Positions 59,789 to 64,000 of a stretch of DNA of 64,000 bases are shown here, piece after piece. The stretch comes from Lineus longissimus (lineage: Eukaryota; Nemertea; Pilidiophora; Heteronemertea; Lineidae). Numbering within the stretch: the first letter of the stretch is position 1; each line of letters begins with the position of its first letter. The position numbers and the translations under genes were made by a program. The notes below the pieces were generated by a model. The model searched no databases, was not told where the DNA came from, and saw only the letters and a program-made list of their open reading frames with translations. The DNA is taken from positions 24,695,491 to 24,759,490 of the forward strand of contig NC_088310.1 in the NCBI RefSeq assembly GCF_910592395.1, read 5' to 3'.

Positions 59789-60150
59789 TATGTTCTTTTG
59801 AAAGATTATTTTCTTCCTCGAGCATCACTCACTTCTTGTATGCTTCCCTTTGTCATGTTTGGAGACATATACCTTGCCTCTTATACCAGAGTAACCTTGA
59901 AATGGTTTTGGTAGCATGGTTGACTTACAGTGGTATTTTCTGAAAGATTGTCTTCCTTCTCTGGCATCACTCACTTCGTGTGTGCTGCAGCATCACTCAT
60001 TTTAAAAATATTGTATGCTCCAGCATCACACACTTCTTTATATGTGCTCTGGCATTACTTACCTCTTGTATGCTGGGCATTACCCACCTCTTAATGTGTG
60101 CTCCGGCATCACTCACTTCTTTTGTGCTCTGGCATCACTCGCCTCCAGCT
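59789..60150. repeat. Degenerate minisatellite with GGCATCACTCACTTC core
   Basis: A block of about 60 bases (59789-59850: TTGAAAGATTATTTTCTTCC, then GAGCATCACTCACTTC) recurs at about 59938-59985. The unit GCATCACTCACTTCTT..TGTGCTC then repeats about every 35-40 bases to 60150, roughly six units with substitutions. Confidence 0.75.
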
Positions 60151-60884
60151 ACACTTTGCTCTCTTCCTCGGTGCCCCCCCCCTCCTTTGCAGACGCGTAT
60201 CTTCAACACAAATCTTACCATTCGTCATCTTTCACTCTTAGAGCCTGTGGGAGTTTCAGAATGAACCCCGCTGTCAATGCTGATGGTGATCGGTGCCATA
60301 AATCACATGATTGATTGGCCATTCACTCATAAAATGTGCAGATCTTTGAACACTTTTTGCGGGGAGAAATCACATCCCTATGGAGTAGAGTTTATGTCAT
60401 GGATGTGCTGACAGGCACCGGTGCATTGCTGGGCCAACTGCAGTGAAATTCCATATATTGCATCATTTGCATAAAATGCCAGTAATGCCATTCCACAGTT
60501 GAATTTTTTTTAAATTGTATACTGCAGTTTGGGAAAGGCTCTGGTGTAAACTATGAGCATAACAAAATATAAAACATTTTGTGTTGCTTGCTCATTTTGT
60601 CAAAACAGCACCCTGGATGACCTCTTTCTCCAGTTTGCCTGATTCACAGCCATGGCAATTGCATGACTGCAGCTTTACATCACTTTGCTAAAGATAGATA
60701 TATAATAAATGATATTCATTGCAACTGATCTGAGTTTGTTACTTAATAACTTTAAACTACCATGATTCATTCCAGTTATAAATGGCATTTGTTCTATATT
60801 GCTCATCTAAGATGATGTTATTCTTTACTGACAACGTCCCTCGGGGGAGATCATCAATGATAAAGCATTTCCCTGGTGGGCTGT

Positions 60885-61165
60885 TATTCTCAAGCAATTT
60901 TGTTTATAATGCATTGCTTGGCTTGTATCTATACAGTTGCAGTCGTATTGTAGCTGTTGGTTGGAAACAAAGTTAATAAACCAATGAAAATGTTCTTATT
61001 CTTTTGCTGGGTTGCAAGTGGAATGAGGACAAAGTGTTTTTCTAGAGCAAGTTTGTTTCTAATGTAATACGTGGCTTGTAGCTGGCTATACAGTTGCAGT
61101 CAAATGGTAGCTGTTGGTTGGAATCGAAGTCTACACTTAAACCAAGTGACATTCTGTTGCTTGGG
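60885..61165. repeat. Tandem duplication, about 155 bp unit
   Basis: CTATACAGTTGCAGTC and TAGCTGTTGGTTGGAA occur in both copies (60891-60973 and 61045-61132), set within matching flanks. Similarity continues into AAACCAA and TGCT(G/T)GGGT after each. It is a diverged head-to-tail duplication. Confidence 0.75.
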
Positions 61166-63539
61166 TAAAGCTGTCATTTGCTTAAAAAAACTGGGCAAGG
61201 CATCTTGGCTGTGGCCTAAATTTTGACTTCACACTTACCGCAACAGTTTGGTGAGACTACCATTGCCTCCATTTTGGTATCAATTACTTAAACATCGGTT
61301 TCATTTTTTTCACTTTCGATTGTGGGCAATACCTGTGTACAAGTTGACCAAACTCAATACAGACGATCAAGCAAAGTGGAATAAGATCTGTTAAACCAGT
61401 TTAGCCACAGGCCATTTTCCTCAGTCTATAATTTCAGTAAATCTAGAAGCTTCCTATGTTTATCTGATAGGAAAGATTAAAAGTGAAATGAAACTTTTTA
61501 TAGTACTGAGACAACTCCCTTTCCCTTTGATAGCGCATATCTGATTTCATGTGATCCGTATTAAAAAATATTTCATCCGCTAATAATACTTCATTGAAGC
61601 CATGTGAATGGGAAGAGCCGTTATATCAAATATATGATTTTGTTGCAGGGCAAAAAGTAATTATTGTGCAAATATTAACTTAGATGTTTGGATTCATACA
61701 GTGAACATTTCCGTGTCTGTATCTGCATGATGTATAGAGAGTGGTCGAGTTTCAAAAAGCGAAATTGAAATTTCATACAAACTTAAAATGTTCCCTGAAT
61801 ACAAATTTATACAATGTAGCTGAAAAATCAGGTTTAACTGACATCATGGAAAAGCGTGTCTGGTACAGTTATTGTAGAAAACTTCTACACTATGTAATAT
61901 AACTGATATCGTTATTGGAACCCAACAGAACCAGAAACAGAAAGTTGTTTTTGTGTCGGCCCAGGGGATCGATTTTGCTGTAAACATTTATGTAGTCAGA
62001 AAATTTAGTGGTGCACAGGAATTGATATTACCAATAGTCCTACTAGCATCAGTAAAAACTAGTGTTTGTTTATTCTTGGTGATAAAGCTTGAATGTATTC
62101 TGAAACAGATACCTTAAGTCGTTATGAATACCGTTATCTAGTGAATATCCTGAGGGTTTAAACGATATAAATGATCTATGAGTTGAAATGTTAGCTTGAG
62201 TTAACTTTTGAAACTTTTTTTATTTGGTGTGCTGTACATGTACTTAGATTTTGGTATCTGTTGACCGTTTTTGATTTGTTTGAAATTAATACATTATTTT
62301 ATGGATATGTTTTTTGAAAGGACACCCAGTATTTTATCAAAAATACATGATCTTTTATCTATCTGACACTGTATCTTATAGATACATATGTAACTGAAAA
62401 CTACCAAATTCTCGCCGTTGTTCTGTTTTCACAGATAATACGAATATCCTCAAGGTTTGCAGTACGGTTAAAATTACTGCAAAATTCCCTCTTAGAGGTC
62501 AATGATCAATGATCCCTCACAAATGCTTCAAGGAGTGGTTTTGGTTAGGGTTAGCAATTTGACCTTCAGGCAGTGACGACCTATTTTGGAATTTGTCAGG
62601 GATTCTACAATTGAGCCGAAAGTAAATTCCGTCCTCTGAAACTCTAATGTTATAGGACATGCTACATGTAAAGAGGTAAAAAAGCACATGACTGAGGTAT
62701 GCTTTTAGCTCAACACACCCGTGTGTCACATGAATGTAATGTCCTCAGATCTCCCTGAAGTTGCAATATGCCAAGTTAATATCCGCACCGATGTCAGATC
62801 AAGTATCTGAAGAGTGGTGAGAGTCCATTAACATGTCTAACAGGATGCTTTTGATGTATTATGAGCTTATATGCTGTACAAGGAACCGATAATTCTGTGT
62901 TACTGTTCTCTGCTCTTTGAAAGGTTTTTGAGGTTATGGAAAACCAACAGGTTTAAAGTTTTTTCCGCCGACACAAATAAGCACTTCTTAGAGGTAGTAG
63001 CAAAATAACCAGTCACCAGTCATCACTCCACCCAGTCTCTTCCCAACTTCTTCAAGATCAGATCAATCTAAAAGAAGTGATCAAGTCGGACTCCCATGCT
63101 AATACTGCCAGTCTCTCTCATTCCAAACGCTACGATTCAATATCTGCACTCAATGTCCAATCAAGTAGCGTAAGAACCAGGACTTTTTTCGCCGCTCGCC
63201 AATGGCAGGATTCAATCAGGTGAAGCACACGCCATCTCGTCCTGTTTTCCTTCGGATCAATATGTTGTCATGGGAAGATCACTAAAAAACACATTAGATG
63301 AGCACAGATATCTTCTGAATCAGAAATAGACTAAAAAGAACATCATTATAAATCCAGTTTCCTGCTGACCTTTGAGGATGTCCATTACAGACTTTGCTAA
63401 TGGAATTGGACTGAGAAGAGTTCTCTCAAAATCAACAGTTTCAATAATTCTTTCCTATAATAGACTAAAATTGTTTTAGGTTTGTGGATCGTCAAGTTCA
63501 TGCTGTTTGACCTTGGAAATGGACTATAAAAAATTGCAA
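61166..63539. other. Non-coding, nothing recognised
   Basis: AT-rich sequence. A GGTTAGGGTTAGC motif near 62544 resembles the G-rich motif in the pogo-like repeats, but nothing else of that family is visible beside it. No exon was recognised. Confidence 0.55.
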
Positions 63540-63725
63540 GTTTGCTTGGTGGTTTATCTTCAATGTCAAACCTATAACCATATAGCAACATTACCTGCTT
63601 GCTGATCACATCTTCACTGACAAATCTAAGGAACATTGCTTGCTAGCTTGGTGGTTCATCTTCACTGCCAAATCTAAGCATAAAGCAAAATTGGCTTATC
63701 TTCACTGACAAATCTTAGCACACTG
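63540..63725. repeat. Degenerate tandem repeat, about 45-55 bp unit
   Basis: ATCTTCA(C/A)TG(A/C/T)CAAA(T/C)CT recurs four times, near 63557, 63610, 63657 and 63698. Some units also contain CTTGGTGGTT(C/T)ATC. The frame crossing it is not called as a gene. Confidence 0.7.
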
Positions 63726-64000
63726 AGCCACCAACATTTCTCTATTTGTAGCAAAGAAAACCCACTATCCGAGTGTTCTTCAAACATGTGTAATGACTAT
63801 TCAGTGATTCCATTCCATGACCTAATCAAAAATGTTGTCGCTGGATCTACCTTTCCAAGCAAATTTAATCAGTATTGATCTTCATGTTATATTTTCATGT
63901 GATATTAATTGAATGTTTGAGTCCTTCGTACTTTGATCTCTCATTGCTTTGGAGATATTTCTTTATCTTAGTTCTGCTCCAATACTGCGGCTGGCATGCA
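63726..64000. other. Non-coding window end, nothing recognised
   Basis: AT-rich sequence with no recognisable exon or repeat. Confidence 0.5.

Overview
This is AT-rich, intron-dominated animal DNA. It holds two things that can be named with confidence. The first is three exons of an alpha-neurexin-type synaptic adhesion gene on the + strand (19873-20090, 24816-24924, 50566-51372). The second is a complete BEL/Pao LTR retrotransposon on the - strand (5116-12723). A neurexin with 4.7 kb and 25.6 kb introns, together with an intact BEL/Pao element and pogo/Tigger-like DNA transposon remnants, fits an invertebrate bilaterian, probably marine. The phylum cannot be settled from this window. There are no operons, and I saw no RNA genes or CRISPR array.

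Layout: 1-540 is a dispersed AT-rich repeat with internal direct and inverted units. 540-5110 is non-coding apart from a pair of perfect hairpins and a degenerate tandem repeat at 2784-3040. 5111-12728 is the BEL element: two 610-bp LTRs that read as identical, a 5-bp target duplication (TACAC) and one unbroken 1994-codon Gag-Pol frame. 12729-19872 has no recognised gene but carries a 610-bp non-autonomous DNA transposon with TA target duplication (17977-18586). From 19873 the neurexin exons begin. They encode a laminin G/LNS domain split over three exons (LNS4 of the alpha-neurexin layout), and the third exon also encodes all of the next domain (LNS5). 51373-64000 is the following intron or intergenic DNA, with several local duplications and minisatellites.

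The exons join in matching phases (entry phase 1, then 0, then 1, exit phase 1). Order and content match the stretch between EGF-B and EGF-C of alpha-neurexins. Upstream exons (LNS1 to EGF-B) and downstream exons (EGF-C, LNS6, transmembrane segment) were not found and probably lie outside the window. The BEL element is antisense to the neurexin gene and about 7 kb upstream of the first visible exon, so it may sit in an upstream neurexin intron.

The most interesting observations are the intact, apparently very young BEL element; an LNS4 domain that carries a Lys/Glu-rich insert and lacks the cysteine pair seen in vertebrate LNS4; an exon junction at the position of vertebrate alternative splice site 3; a dense cluster of GCATG motifs (the RBFOX recognition core) in the 25.6 kb intron; and a repeat family that combines pogo-like ends with an internally repeated and inverted AT-rich core. 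I found no wholly new biological system that the sequence can support.
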